DNA of 64,000 bases from Lysobacter_K sp043738095 (GCA_043738095.1 JAYSZI010000093.1:79633-143632); one strand, 5' to 3'. Positions 8,351-16,520 are shown, counted from the first letter of the stretch. A program made the numbers and translations. The notes: generated by a model not told the origin, from the letters alone.

Positions 8351-8803
8351 GTGAGCAGTTTCCGCGTGCTCGCCACGTGGGTTCTGCTCCTGGCGACGCT
8401 GTTCTCGGCGACCGCGTTCGCCCACGCCGCCACCGACCACAACCCGCTGCAATTCACCAGCGTCGCCGAGGAACGCCGTTTCCACGCGCTGGTTTCCGAG
8501 TTGCGCTGCGTGATGTGCCAGAACCAGTCGCTTGCCGACTCCAACGCGCAGATCGCAGTCGACCTGCGCCAAGAAGTGCTCGCGCTGATGCGCGCCGGCA
8601 AATCCAACGCGCAGGTGAAGGATTTTCTAGTCGCGCGCTATGGCGATTTCGTGTTGTACCGGCCGCGGGTCGAATCCAGCACTTGGCTGCTGTGGTTCGG
8701 GCCCGCGCTGCTGCTGCTCGGCGGTGGCGCCGTTGTGGCCGGCGTGGTGCGTAAACGCGCCGGCACTCGCGTCGTTGCCGACGACGATGGCCAGGAGTGG
8801 TGA
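8351..8803 (+). CDS. ccmH: cytochrome c maturation protein CcmH
   Basis: About 150 residues with a signal peptide (VLATWVLLLATLFSATAFA), the thioredox motif LRCVMCQNQSLADSNA with Cys53 and Cys56 (counting from this start), and a C-terminal transmembrane helix (WLLWFGPALLLLGGGAVVAG). It reduces apocytochrome cysteines and forms the haem lyase with CcmF. The start is uncertain. GTG 8351 puts the signal peptide at the N-terminus but has no clear Shine-Dalgarno. The frame is open back to ATG 8120, which overlaps the ccmG stop, but that would add 77 low-complexity residues encoded by a palindromic repeat. Confidence 0.9.
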   Translation: MSSFRVLATWVLLLATLFSATAFAHAATDHNPLQFTSVAEERRFHALVSELRCVMCQNQSLADSNAQIAVDLRQEVLALMRAGKSNAQVKDFLVARYGDFVLYRPRVESSTWLLWFGPALLLLGGGAVVAGVVRKRAGTRVVADDDGQEW

Positions 8804-8804
8804 C

Positions 8805-9797
8805 GTGACCATTTTCGCGATCGCCAGTGCAGCGCTGGTCCTGCTTGCTCTGGGCTATGTGCTGCATCCACTGTGGCGCGACAAGCGCGCCGCCGGCGTC
8901 GGTGTGATGCTGAGCCTCGGCGTGACCACCGGCCTGCTCTACACGTTGATCGGCACGCCAAAGGCACTAGACCCGGCGCAACGCCGCGCGCCCGACAACA
9001 TCGGCGACGCCGTCACGCAACTGGAGACCGAACTTCAGCGCGATCCGAATCAGGCTGAAGGCTGGCGCCTGCTGGCCAATGCCTACGCCGCCATCGGCCG
9101 CACCCGGGATGCGCAAGCGGCGCGCGCGCGCGCGCTCAAACTTGCGCCCGACGATGCCGACTTGCTGACCCAGGCCGCCGAGGCTCGCGCGATGGACGCA
9201 CCGGGCCGCAGCTTCGATGCCCAGGGCGTCGCGATGCTGCAACGCGCCCTGGTCCAGCAGCCAATGCACCAGCGCGCACGCTGGTTTCTCGGCATCGCCC
9301 AACGCCAAGCCAAGCAGCCGGCGGCCGCCGCGCGAACCTGGGAGCCGTTGCTCGCGATCGTCGATACCAAGACCGGCGCCAGCCTGCGCGAGCAGATCAA
9401 CGCCGCACGTAGCGATGCCGGTCTGGCGCCGTTGCCGCTGACCGCGACGTCGCCAGCAGGCATCCGCATCAGCGTCTCGCTCGACCCGGCACTGGCGATG
9501 CGCCTGCGCAAGGACGCGGTGGTGTTCGTGATCGCCCGTCGCCCGGGCGGAGCCCCGATGCCGGTCGCGGTCGAGAAGCTGCGCGCCGACAGCCTGCCGC
9601 AAGTGGTGACGCTCGACGACGCCGACAGTCTGATGCCGACGGCGAAGCTGTCGCAGTTGCAGTCCGTGGAGATCATCGCGCGCGTGTCGGCCAGCGGCGA
9701 TGCGACGCCGCGCCCGGGCGACTTCGAGGCAGCAGCGACCACGGTGCAGAAAGGCCAGACCGCGGCTGCTGTATTGATCGATCGTGTGATCGAATAG
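8805..9797 (+). CDS. ccmI: cytochrome c-type biogenesis protein CcmI (CycH)
   Basis: A 330-residue protein with two N-terminal membrane segments, a TPR region (DPNQAEGWRLLANAYAAIGR, about residues 80-150, with further repeats to about 200) and the periplasmic CycH C-terminal domain (ISVSLDPALAMRLRKDAVVF to the end). It chaperones apocytochrome c to the CcmF/H lyase. GTG 8805 was chosen because AGGAG lies eight bases upstream; an in-frame ATG at 8787 overlapping ccmH is the alternative. Last gene of the ccm operon. No strong terminator is seen after it. Confidence 0.92.
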   Translation: MTIFAIASAALVLLALGYVLHPLWRDKRAAGVGVMLSLGVTTGLLYTLIGTPKALDPAQRRAPDNIGDAVTQLETELQRDPNQAEGWRLLANAYAAIGRTRDAQAARARALKLAPDDADLLTQAAEARAMDAPGRSFDAQGVAMLQRALVQQPMHQRARWFLGIAQRQAKQPAAAARTWEPLLAIVDTKTGASLREQINAARSDAGLAPLPLTATSPAGIRISVSLDPALAMRLRKDAVVFVIARRPGGAPMPVAVEKLRADSLPQVVTLDDADSLMPTAKLSQLQSVEIIARVSASGDATPRPGDFEAAATTVQKGQTAAAVLIDRVIE

Positions 9798-9890
9798 CGC
9801 GTTGCCCATGCGCTGCCAGCGAATGCTGGAACCACCGCCGTCACCAGCAACCGCTGCAGTGACGAAACCGCCAAGGACCGACGACCCGGC

Positions 9891-11024
9891 ATGACTGAAT
9901 TCATCCCCCCCGGCACCCGCTTCCTCGATCTGCCATCCCAGTTCCCGATGAAGCGCGGCGGCGCCCTGCACAGCGCCCGCGTCGCCTTCGAGACCTGGGG
10001 CGCGCTCAACGCCGCGCGCGACAACGCGCTGCTGATCCTCACGGGTCTGTCGCCGGATGCCCACGCCGCCGCCAATGCGGGCAACGCCGAGCCTGGCTGG
10101 TGGGAAGCGATGCTCGGCCCCGGCAAACCGATCGACAGCGACCGTTGGTTCGTGATCTGCGTGAACTCGCTGGGCAGCTGCAAGGGGTCGACCGGCCCGG
10201 CTTCGATCAACCCGACCACTGGGGACCTTTATCGCCTCGATTTCCCCAACCTGTCGATCGAGGACGTCGCCGACGCCGCGGCCCACGTTGTTCGCGGACT
10301 CGACGTCGAGCGCCTCGCCTGCGTGATCGGCACTTCGATGGGCGGCATGACAGCGCTGGCATTGCTGCTACGCCATCCCGGCATCGCGCGCGCGCACATC
10401 AACATCTCCGGCGCCGCGCACGCACTGCCGTTCTCGATCGCAATCCGCTCACTGCAACGCGAGGCGATCCGCCTCGATCCGAAATGGAACGTCGGCCACT
10501 ACGACGACGCGCAGTACCCCGAATCCGGCATGCGTATGGCGCGCAAGCTCGGGGTCATCACCTATCGCTCCGCGCTGGAATGGGACGGCCGCTTCGGGCG
10601 GGTTCGGCTGGAATCCGACCGCCCCGACGACGAACCGTTCGGCCTGGAATTCCAGGTCGAGAGCTATCTCGAAGGTCACGCGCGCCGCTTCGTGCGCAAC
10701 TTTGACCCGAACTGCTACCTCTACCTCAGCCGCTCGATGGACTGGTTCGACCTGGGCGAATACTGCCAGGCGCGTTGCGGCAACGGCGACACCGATGCGC
10801 GCAACGGGCTGGCGCTGATCCGGATCGACAAGGCGCTTTCGATCGGCGTGCAGACCGACATTTTGTTCCCGCTGCAGCAGCAGCAACAGATCGCCGAAGG
10901 CTTGCGCGACGGCGGCGCCGATGCGCGCTTTCTACCACTGGAATCGCCGCAGGGCCACGACGCGTTCCTGGTCGACATGGCCCGCTTTGGACCGGCCGTG
11001 TCCGGTTTTCTCGCCGCGCTCTGA
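9891..11024 (+). CDS. MetX-family O-acyltransferase, probable serine O-succinyltransferase
   Basis: A 377-residue alpha/beta-hydrolase acyltransferase with a visible triad: Ser149 in GTSMGGMTA, Asp323 in QTDILFP and His356 in GHDAFLVD. Automated annotation would say homoserine O-acetyltransferase (metX). However, the oxyanion segment is NSLGSCKGSTGPAS rather than the GGC seen in true acetyltransferases, and the protein resembles xanthomonad enzymes described as L-serine O-succinyltransferases acting in cysteine biosynthesis. The acyl donor and acceptor are therefore an inference. It lies 93 bp after ccmI and 185 bp before a cysteine-dioxygenase-family gene, so both neighbours may concern thiol amino acids. 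Confidence 0.85.
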   Translation: MTEFIPPGTRFLDLPSQFPMKRGGALHSARVAFETWGALNAARDNALLILTGLSPDAHAAANAGNAEPGWWEAMLGPGKPIDSDRWFVICVNSLGSCKGSTGPASINPTTGDLYRLDFPNLSIEDVADAAAHVVRGLDVERLACVIGTSMGGMTALALLLRHPGIARAHINISGAAHALPFSIAIRSLQREAIRLDPKWNVGHYDDAQYPESGMRMARKLGVITYRSALEWDGRFGRVRLESDRPDDEPFGLEFQVESYLEGHARRFVRNFDPNCYLYLSRSMDWFDLGEYCQARCGNGDTDARNGLALIRIDKALSIGVQTDILFPLQQQQQIAEGLRDGGADARFLPLESPQGHDAFLVDMARFGPAVSGFLAAL

Positions 11025-11195
11025 CACACGTTCAGGAACTGTTTGGCGCCGAAAGACTCCCGTTTGCGCCCGATAGCGGGTAAGGCACGCGACACGCGCT
11101 CGCATCGAGCATTTGAGTATCGCGACCTGCCACGCTACCGCGCCCTTCGCGCGCCGGGAGCAGGAAAGTCGGAACTTCAGCCAAGCGAGCAGGCG

Positions 11196-11201
11196 TAAAC
11201 T
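11196..11201 (+). promoter_or_regulatory. possible -10 element of a leaderless transcript
   Basis: TAAACT ends eight bases before the ATG of the dioxygenase gene at 11210. If functional, transcription would start at or next to the A of the ATG, giving a leaderless mRNA; no Shine-Dalgarno is visible there. No good -35 is seen. Confidence 0.3.
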
Positions 11202-11209
11202 CTACCCCC

Positions 11210-11821
11210 ATGAACCCGTCAAACGTCCTGCCCGAATTCAGTGCCCGGGATATCGATTTCCCCGGCCGCGACAAGCTGGTCGCCGCGCTCGATACCGCAC
11301 TGTCTGCCGGCGACGAACACGCCGTCACCGCCGCGCTGCGCAACACCCTGTGCGCGCTGATCCGCGACCGCGACGTGCAATTGCCTGCGTGCGTCTACGA
11401 AGCAATCGACGACCACTACGCCCGCCGCGAGATCTACCGCAGCGCCGACCTGGGCTACAGCGTCGTGGCGATGACTTGGGGCCCGGGCCAGGGCACGCCG
11501 GTGCACGACCACTGCGGCCTGTGGTGCGTAGAAGGCGTCTGGGACGGCCAGCTTGAGATCACCCAGTACGAGCTGCTCGAATGGCAAGATGAGCGCTTCC
11601 GCTTCCGCGCGGCCGGCGGCATGCTCGCCGGGCCCGGCAGCGCGGGCAGCCTGATCCCCCCGCACGAATACCACTCCATCCGCAACGCCAGCGACGACGC
11701 CGTCGCGGTGTCGGTGCACATCTACAAGGCGCCGATGGGCACCTGCTCAATGTTCGTCCCCCAGGACGGCGAGTGGTTCGCGCGCCAGGCCAAGACGCTT
11801 TGTACCGACGACCCTGGCTGA
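11210..11821 (+). CDS. cysteine dioxygenase-family thiol dioxygenase
   Basis: A 203-residue cupin of the cysteine dioxygenase type I family. The iron ligands are His99 and His101 in TPVHDHCGLWC and His155 in HEYHSIRN. The second cupin motif has the expected PPHEYH context. Such enzymes oxidise cysteine or 3-mercaptopropionate to the sulfinate with O2 in the cytoplasm. Bacterial members differ in substrate and I cannot decide between them from sequence alone. It is monocistronic as far as can be seen, between the MetX-like gene and tRNA-Leu. Confidence 0.85.
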   Translation: MNPSNVLPEFSARDIDFPGRDKLVAALDTALSAGDEHAVTAALRNTLCALIRDRDVQLPACVYEAIDDHYARREIYRSADLGYSVVAMTWGPGQGTPVHDHCGLWCVEGVWDGQLEITQYELLEWQDERFRFRAAGGMLAGPGSAGSLIPPHEYHSIRNASDDAVAVSVHIYKAPMGTCSMFVPQDGEWFARQAKTLCTDDPG

Positions 11822-11897
11822 CGGCTCCCCGCCTGGCCCGATTGACTGACCACCAACTTGGGCTTCCTGCGGAATGCTCAACTCCCCAACCTTCGGC

Positions 11898-11903
11898 TAT
11901 ACT
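11898..11903 (+). promoter_or_regulatory. -10 element of the tRNA-Leu(CAA) promoter
   Basis: TATACT lies 11 bases upstream of the mature tRNA 5' end, an appropriate distance for a start within a short 5' leader. The -35 region (around 11875) is weak. Confidence 0.5.
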
Positions 11904-11914
11904 GCGCGCCCGCT

Positions 11915-12001
11915 GCCGAAGTGGCGGAATCGGTAGACGCAGCGGACTCAAAATCCGCCGCCTTTAAAAGCGTGGGGGTTCGAGTCCCCCCTTCGGCACC
12001 A
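11915..12001 (+). tRNA. tRNA-Leu (anticodon CAA)
   Basis: An 87-nt class II tRNA with encoded CCA. The acceptor arms GCCGAAG and CTTCGGC pair perfectly. The anticodon stem GCGGA/TCCGC closes the loop CTCAAAA, giving anticodon CAA (reads UUG). A long variable arm and the T-arm GGGGG-TTCGAGT-CCCCC are present. No integrase gene or duplicated 3' end is nearby, so there is no sign of an integrated element. Confidence 0.97.
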
Positions 12002-12010
12002 GCTACAAAA

Positions 12011-12042
12011 AAAGGCCCCGCGAAAGCGAGGCCTTTGGTTTT
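12011..12042 (+). terminator. intrinsic terminator of tRNA-Leu(CAA)
   Basis: A hairpin pairing AAAGGCC with GGCCTTT around CCGCGAAAGCGA, followed by GGTTTT, nine bases after the tRNA 3' end. Confidence 0.75.
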
Positions 12043-12269
12043 AGTGCGTAGTTTTTGTGCGCGACACCGCGCTCGCAGTTTACGTAGCCCGCGAAACCAT
12101 CACCCATAAAGAAGGCCCAGTCTCGACGAGGATTTTACCCCTCGGGTGGCTGAGCCCTCTATGCCGGATTCGGGCTTCTGGCTTTCGCCTTCTGCGATTT
12201 CCTCCGACGCGTGCAGATTACCGCGAGGGATGTTATTGCGAGGTCAAAAACGGTGCCGTTCGTCGGCGT
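12043..12269. other. gene-free spacer after tRNA-Leu
   Basis: No supportable gene in these 227 bases. Short plus-strand frames exist, but they have biased composition and no ribosome binding site. Confidence 0.45.
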
Positions 12270-12713
12270 CTACCAAGGCCACCAGCCGTGACCCGTCATC
12301 GCGTAGCGGTCGGCCGCGCGCTCGAAGCGGTTGCGCACGCTGATGCCACCGCAAGCGAGGTAAAGCGGCAGAAATAACGGTCCCAACACCATGTATTGGT
12401 AGACGTGCGCGCGCTCATGATCAGCCAGCGTGATCTCGGACTCCTCAGCGTGACCGGCGCGGTGAGCGTAGGTCACGCAGGGCGAGTCCAAGGTATCGCC
12501 GGTGTGCAGGATCACGTTGCCGAACGTAATCGCGCCGCCCGGCCCCCACGGCCAACGGTGGAACACGATGGCGAGGTCGCGACGGCGCAGGTGCGCATGC
12601 GCGCCAAATGCCAGTCCGACGCCACCAGCGAGCAGGCCAAGCACGGTGTTGGGCAGCGCCCACGCCATGCCCAGCGCCAGCGCGCCGGCGCGCAGCACGG
12701 GGCTGGCAAGCAC
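12270..12713 (-). CDS. small membrane protein with HExxH and ExxxDxxA motifs
   Basis: A 147-residue protein. The N-terminal half has one or two hydrophobic segments (about residues 5-40), a central soluble stretch, and a second hydrophobic segment (VLGPLFLPLYLACGG). Within it lies the HERAH motif (His99, Glu100, His103), followed 28 residues later by ERAADRYA (Glu131, Asp135, Ala138). This spacing and pattern recall the zinc site of M56/M48-type membrane metallopeptidases in a much smaller protein. I do not recognise the family; peptidase activity is only a hypothesis. It lies three bases downstream of the PspC gene on the same strand, so the two are probably one operon. Confidence 0.6.
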   Translation of the reverse strand: MLASPVLRAGALALGMAWALPNTVLGLLAGGVGLAFGAHAHLRRRDLAIVFHRWPWGPGGAITFGNVILHTGDTLDSPCVTYAHRAGHAEESEITLADHERAHVYQYMVLGPLFLPLYLACGGISVRNRFERAADRYAMTGHGWWPW

Positions 12714-12716
12714 CAG

Positions 12717-12923
12717 TCAGCCCACCTCTTCCGGCATCAACAGCCACAGGATCAGGTACACGAGGATCCCCGGGAAAGCGACGGACGCGAGCGAGACGAT
12801 CACAAACAGCACGCGCAACACCGTCGGGTTCCATCCGTAGCGTTGTGCCACGCCGCCGAGAACACCGGCGAGCATACGGTCGTGCCGGGAGCGGACGAAT
12901 GGCCGCGTAGCAGAATCAGTCAT
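12717..12923 (-). CDS. PspC domain-containing protein
   Basis: A 68-residue protein consisting almost entirely of a PspC domain: DRMLAGVLGGVAQRYGWNPT followed by a transmembrane segment (VLFVIVSLASVAFPGILVYLILWLLMP). PspC domains are found in phage-shock and envelope-stress regulators. A stand-alone copy of this size is common in Xanthomonadales, but its role is undefined. It is the upstream member of a probable two-gene operon with the HExxH membrane protein. Confidence 0.85.
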   Translation of the reverse strand: MTDSATRPFVRSRHDRMLAGVLGGVAQRYGWNPTVLRVLFVIVSLASVAFPGILVYLILWLLMPEEVG

Positions 12924-12962
12924 GGCGCAACTCCAGTCCTCGCAACGCCCGAGTTTACCGAC

Positions 12963-13339
12963 TCATCGTGATGGCGCGGTCGAACGCCTTAGCGCCCGCA
13001 ACCGGCTCTGCAGCCAGGCCGCCGACGCGAGCTCGCCTTGGCCCGGGCAGCGCATCGAGTAGGCCCGACCACTGCGGCTACTTTCGGTGCCGGCGCGCAC
13101 GATGAATTGCTCAGCGCTGGTGACCTGGTCGCGCTTGCGCAGCCACTCATATTTCTTGCACAAGTGCGCTTGCGCCGGCGAATGCCAACGGCCGTTGCGT
13201 TGGAACTGGCAACCCGACGTGGCCACCCCCGCGATCAATTGGTCGATCTCGCGGGCGGTGGCGGGCGGGGGTGCGGCGCGCGCGCCCGCCACGGTACGGC
13301 GAGGCACAGCGCGATGGCGGGGCGGACGATCGGGCTCAT
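12963..13339 (-). pseudogene. DUF5329 protein, signal peptide separated by a frameshift
   Basis: The mature part, starting REIDQLIAGVATSGCQFQRN and ending near 12963, matches DUF5329 (secreted proteins of about 120 residues with conserved Cys, Trp and Lys positions). In that frame no sensible start precedes it. One frame over, ATG 13339 gives a textbook signal peptide, MSPIVRPAIALCLAV. A single base missing near 13290-13297 explains the break: inserting one G restores a signal peptide ending AGARA ahead of APPPATAREID. This is either a real inactivating mutation or a base-call error. If intact it would be exported; function unknown. A GTG at 13292 could start a cytoplasmic form. Confidence 0.65.
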
Positions 13340-13464
13340 GGGGGCATCGGACTCCAACCGGGTGGTGTCGGGGTTGCGCGCCGGCCGTTACGCGCGGCGG
13401 CGCCACTGCGCGTGATGCCCGGGTATCGCCGCGCCCAACCCTGGCTACACAGCCGCCGAATGCC

Positions 13465-14535
13465 TCAGCGGGACCGCTGCGCCAGCCAGTCGTGGATCGC
13501 CTGCGGCACTTCGCGTTGGGCGCGCCCGGAGACGTAGATGCCAATGTGCCCCCCGCGAAAGGACACTTCGGAATAGTCGTCGGTGCCGATCAGACCCTTC
13601 AGCGCTTTCGACGACGCCGGTGGCACCAGGTGGTCCTGTTCGGCGAACACGTTGAGTACGGGGATTTCGACCTCGCCCAGATGCACCTCGCGGCCGCCGA
13701 TATCGATGCCGCCCTTGACGAAGCCGTTGCCCTGGAAGAACTGCTTGATGAACTGGCGGAACGCTTCACCGGCCTGATCGGGCGAGTCGAATATCCACTT
13801 TTCCATGCGCAGGAAGTCTTCTAGCGCGGCCTTGTCGTCAAGGATGTCCACCAAGCCGACGTACTTCTGCACGAACAGCCGCCATGGCTTCAGGGTGAGG
13901 TAACTCCAGTTCATGGTGTCGGCGGAAATGTTGCCCATGGTGTCGACCATCAGGTCGACGTCGATGTCGCGCGTCCAGTTCGACAGCATGTTGTCGTCGG
14001 TGTGGAAGTCGACTGGCGTAACCATGGTGACGAGGTTGCGCACCTTGCCTGGGTTGAGTGCGGCGTAGCACAGCGAGAACGCGCCTCCCTGGCAGATGCC
14101 GAGCAGGTTGGTCGCGTCGAGCCCGTGCGCGCGACGCAGGTGGTCGACGGCTCCTCCAAGAAAGCGCTGAATGTAGTCCTCGAGTTCAAGATAGCGATCG
14201 GAGCGATCCGGGTAACCCCAGTCGAGCAGGTAGACATCTTCGCCACGCTCGAGCAGCCCCCGCACGATGGACTTGTCGGCCTGCAGGTCGACCATGTACG
14301 GCCGGTTGACCAAGGCGTAGCAGATCAGCAGCGGCACCTTGGCCGTCGGCGCGCGCTCACCGATGAAGCGGTAGAGCACGACCTTGCCGTCGCGCCAGAC
14401 TTCCTGCTTGGTGGTAGCGCCGTACTGCACGTCGTCGAGCGACTGCAGCGTGTCGAGGCCGGCTTGCAGCTTGGCCTGGGTGGTGCGCGCTTCTTGCGCG
14501 AGAGACTCAGGGGTGAAATTCAATGGTCCGGACAT
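13465..14535 (-). CDS. phaC: class III poly(R)-hydroxyalkanoate synthase subunit PhaC
   Basis: A 356-residue alpha/beta-hydrolase-fold synthase. The modified lipase box GICQGGAFS carries the nucleophile Cys148. Asp301 in EQDHLVPP and His330 in GGHIGIYV complete the triad. The short length and the adjacent phaE gene place it in class III, in which PhaC and PhaE together polymerise (R)-3-hydroxybutyryl-CoA at the granule surface. The ATG at 14535 lies 12 bp after the phaE stop on the same strand, so the two are one operon. Confidence 0.96.
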   Translation of the reverse strand: MSGPLNFTPESLAQEARTTQAKLQAGLDTLQSLDDVQYGATTKQEVWRDGKVVLYRFIGERAPTAKVPLLICYALVNRPYMVDLQADKSIVRGLLERGEDVYLLDWGYPDRSDRYLELEDYIQRFLGGAVDHLRRAHGLDATNLLGICQGGAFSLCYAALNPGKVRNLVTMVTPVDFHTDDNMLSNWTRDIDVDLMVDTMGNISADTMNWSYLTLKPWRLFVQKYVGLVDILDDKAALEDFLRMEKWIFDSPDQAGEAFRQFIKQFFQGNGFVKGGIDIGGREVHLGEVEIPVLNVFAEQDHLVPPASSKALKGLIGTDDYSEVSFRGGHIGIYVSGRAQREVPQAIHDWLAQRSR

Positions 14536-14547
14536 GGCGATTCTCGA

Positions 14548-15810
14548 TCAGCGCTTGCGCTTGGTGGCAACGGCAGGCGCGCGCGGGGTGGCGCGGACGT
14601 GGGGCGCGGCCGACTGAGCGGTGGATGGGCGCTTGGCTGCCTTCGCGGCTGTTGACGGCGCGGTTGGGGCGCGCTGGGCGGGTGCCTTTTTGGTCACGGG
14701 CGGCTTGGCGGACACACGCTTCGCCGTGGCCTGTTTCGCTACCCGTGCGGCCGGTTGCGGTGACGCAGGCGCCGATCGACGCGACGCGGGCCGCTCATGG
14801 GCGGGCGCTGATCGTGGTGCTGCGCGTACGGGCCCGGCAGACTCCGCGCTACGCTCCGTCGCATCGCGCAGCCGGCGCAACTCGCGTTCCAGCTGCACGA
14901 TCTTGCGATGGGTGGCATCGACTTCCGTCCGCCCCGGGATGCCGAACAATCCGCACATCTCTTCGACTTCCTGCTGCAACGCCGCGCGCACCCGCATCTG
15001 CGAGTTGACGAACTCGCCATAAACCTCGCGGAACTTAGGCGACAGCGCGATCTCGGCGTAGGCCTCCTCGGCAGCGTCGATCCACAGGTCGAACAATGCG
15101 CGCGCGCTGCCAAGTTGGCGCCCGGGCTCGCTGCGTTCAGCCAGCTTGGCCTCGAAGCGCTCGAACGCGTTTTTGCCGGCCTCGGCCATCAACGCCTGAT
15201 AGGCCTTGCTGTGCTGTTGGTGCGCGATCTGCGCCTGCGCCATCCGCTGCCAGCGCTCCTGGTGTTCCCGCGCGAACCCAAACGTCGGCAGCCCGAGTAG
15301 GCCCTGGCCACTGTGCTGCCAGGCTTGCAAATAGGGGGCGATCTGCTCGGACCATTGCTCCAGACCGTGTTGGCCGGGGCCCTGCATGCTGCCCAGCACA
15401 GCCGCGAACGGGTTCTCGCCGAGCGCCTGCTTCCACACGCGGGTGATGTCCGCCGCACTGGTGTCCTGACCGGCGAACTGCGTGGCCAGCTGCTGCATCT
15501 GCGCGAACCAGCCGCGCGCCTGGCTGTTGAAGCGGTCGAGCATGTCGTTGGTGTCGGTATCCGCGCGGCCGCCTTTGGCCAGTTGCGACCACCATGCAAC
15601 GGCCTCGTTCCAACCCGGTGCCGCCGGCTGTGCGGCCGGTTGGCCCGCCACGCCGGCGCTGCGCAATTGCTCGCCCCACGCGCTCCAGTACTGGCGCGCG
15701 AGCGCGTCGAGGTCGCTGCTGCCAACGCCACCGACGCCGGGAACCGCGCCCATACCGAATGGCCCACCCGCGCCGCCAAACCCGCCCGAACCAAAACCAA
15801 AATTGGCCAT
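14548..15810 (-). CDS. phaE: class III poly(R)-hydroxyalkanoate synthase subunit PhaE
   Basis: A 420-residue PhaE subunit. The conserved helical core (about residues 35-310) contains YWSAWGEQLRSAG and the C-terminal PhaE motif MCGLFGIPGRTEVDATHRKI, then a coiled-coil-like ELRRLRDA. The N-terminus is Gly-rich (residues 2-30). The last 110 residues are a low-complexity Ala/Pro/Lys/Arg tail, similar to histone-like or phasin-type tails, that may bind DNA or the granule. The ATG at 15810 (MANFGFGSGG) is preferred over an upstream in-frame codon. It activates PhaC. Confidence 0.93.
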   Translation of the reverse strand: MANFGFGSGGFGGAGGPFGMGAVPGVGGVGSSDLDALARQYWSAWGEQLRSAGVAGQPAAQPAAPGWNEAVAWWSQLAKGGRADTDTNDMLDRFNSQARGWFAQMQQLATQFAGQDTSAADITRVWKQALGENPFAAVLGSMQGPGQHGLEQWSEQIAPYLQAWQHSGQGLLGLPTFGFAREHQERWQRMAQAQIAHQQHSKAYQALMAEAGKNAFERFEAKLAERSEPGRQLGSARALFDLWIDAAEEAYAEIALSPKFREVYGEFVNSQMRVRAALQQEVEEMCGLFGIPGRTEVDATHRKIVQLERELRRLRDATERSAESAGPVRAAPRSAPAHERPASRRSAPASPQPAARVAKQATAKRVSAKPPVTKKAPAQRAPTAPSTAAKAAKRPSTAQSAAPHVRATPRAPAVATKRKR

Positions 15811-15887
15811 CGCACCCTCCAAGAAGTGCCGCGATGATAGCAACGCGTTGTGACGCGTCGCAGCGCACCCGGGCGCGGTGCCGAGCC

Positions 15888-16520
15888 TCAGGGCTTGGGA
15901 ATGCGCAGGGTCTTGCTAATCATCAGCGAGCCCGACAGCAAGAACATCAGCACCAGCGGATGGAACTGCCATGGGCCAAGTTGGATCATGCCGAACCAAA
16001 GCCGGTCGCCGATCGCACCCTGCCAAACTGCGATAGCGAGCACGACCACCAGCAGCAGGCTGGTCGGTATTGGCGTCCCCTCGAAATATTTGACTTTGTC
16101 GCCACCCCCGGACAACTGCTCTGCGGTGACGTTGTAGCGCGCAAGCCGGCTCACGCCACAGCCGACAAAGTAACTCAGCACCACCCAGTCCCAACCGCCT
16201 TGCAGACCGCACGCATAGGCTAGCGCGGCCGGCGCGACTCCGAAGGAAATGACGTCGGACAGGGAATCCAGTTCACGACCGAGCGTCGACGCCGAGTTGC
16301 GCGAGCGCGCGACGCGGCCGTCGAGCGCATCGAAGATAAACGCCAGCGGGATCAGCGCCATACCGATGAGCAGATCGGCTACCACACCCTCCTGCAAAAA
16401 TCGCATTGCGGCGAAGATCGCACCGGTGCCACAGAACGCATTGGCCAGGGTGAACCAGTCAGCGAGATGGAAGTCGCGCAGCATGGAGAAGTGACGCGGC
16501 TTGGGGCGGGGGTTGGCCAT
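15888..16520 (-). CDS. pssA: CDP-diacylglycerol-serine O-phosphatidyltransferase
   Basis: About 210 residues with the CDP-alcohol phosphotransferase signature DALDGRVARSRNSASTLGRE followed by LDSLSDVISFG (D-x2-DG-x2-AR-x9-G-x3-D-x3-D). Several membrane segments surround it. It makes phosphatidylserine, the precursor of phosphatidylethanolamine, at the inner membrane; the sequence fits the PssA/Pcs-like membrane type II branch. The ATG at 16520 was chosen; a GTG at 16547 would add nine residues and neither has a strong ribosome binding site. It is upstream of phaE on the same strand with a 77-bp gap. Confidence 0.88.
   Translation of the reverse strand: MANPRPKPRHFSMLRDFHLADWFTLANAFCGTGAIFAAMRFLQEGVVADLLIGMALIPLAFIFDALDGRVARSRNSASTLGRELDSLSDVISFGVAPAALAYACGLQGGWDWVVLSYFVGCGVSRLARYNVTAEQLSGGGDKVKYFEGTPIPTSLLLVVVLAIAVWQGAIGDRLWFGMIQLGPWQFHPLVLMFLLSGSLMISKTLRIPKP

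Noticed and set aside
11915..12001. tRNA-Leu(CAA) as an integration site
   Set aside because: No integrase, no repeated tRNA 3' end and ordinary genes on both sides.
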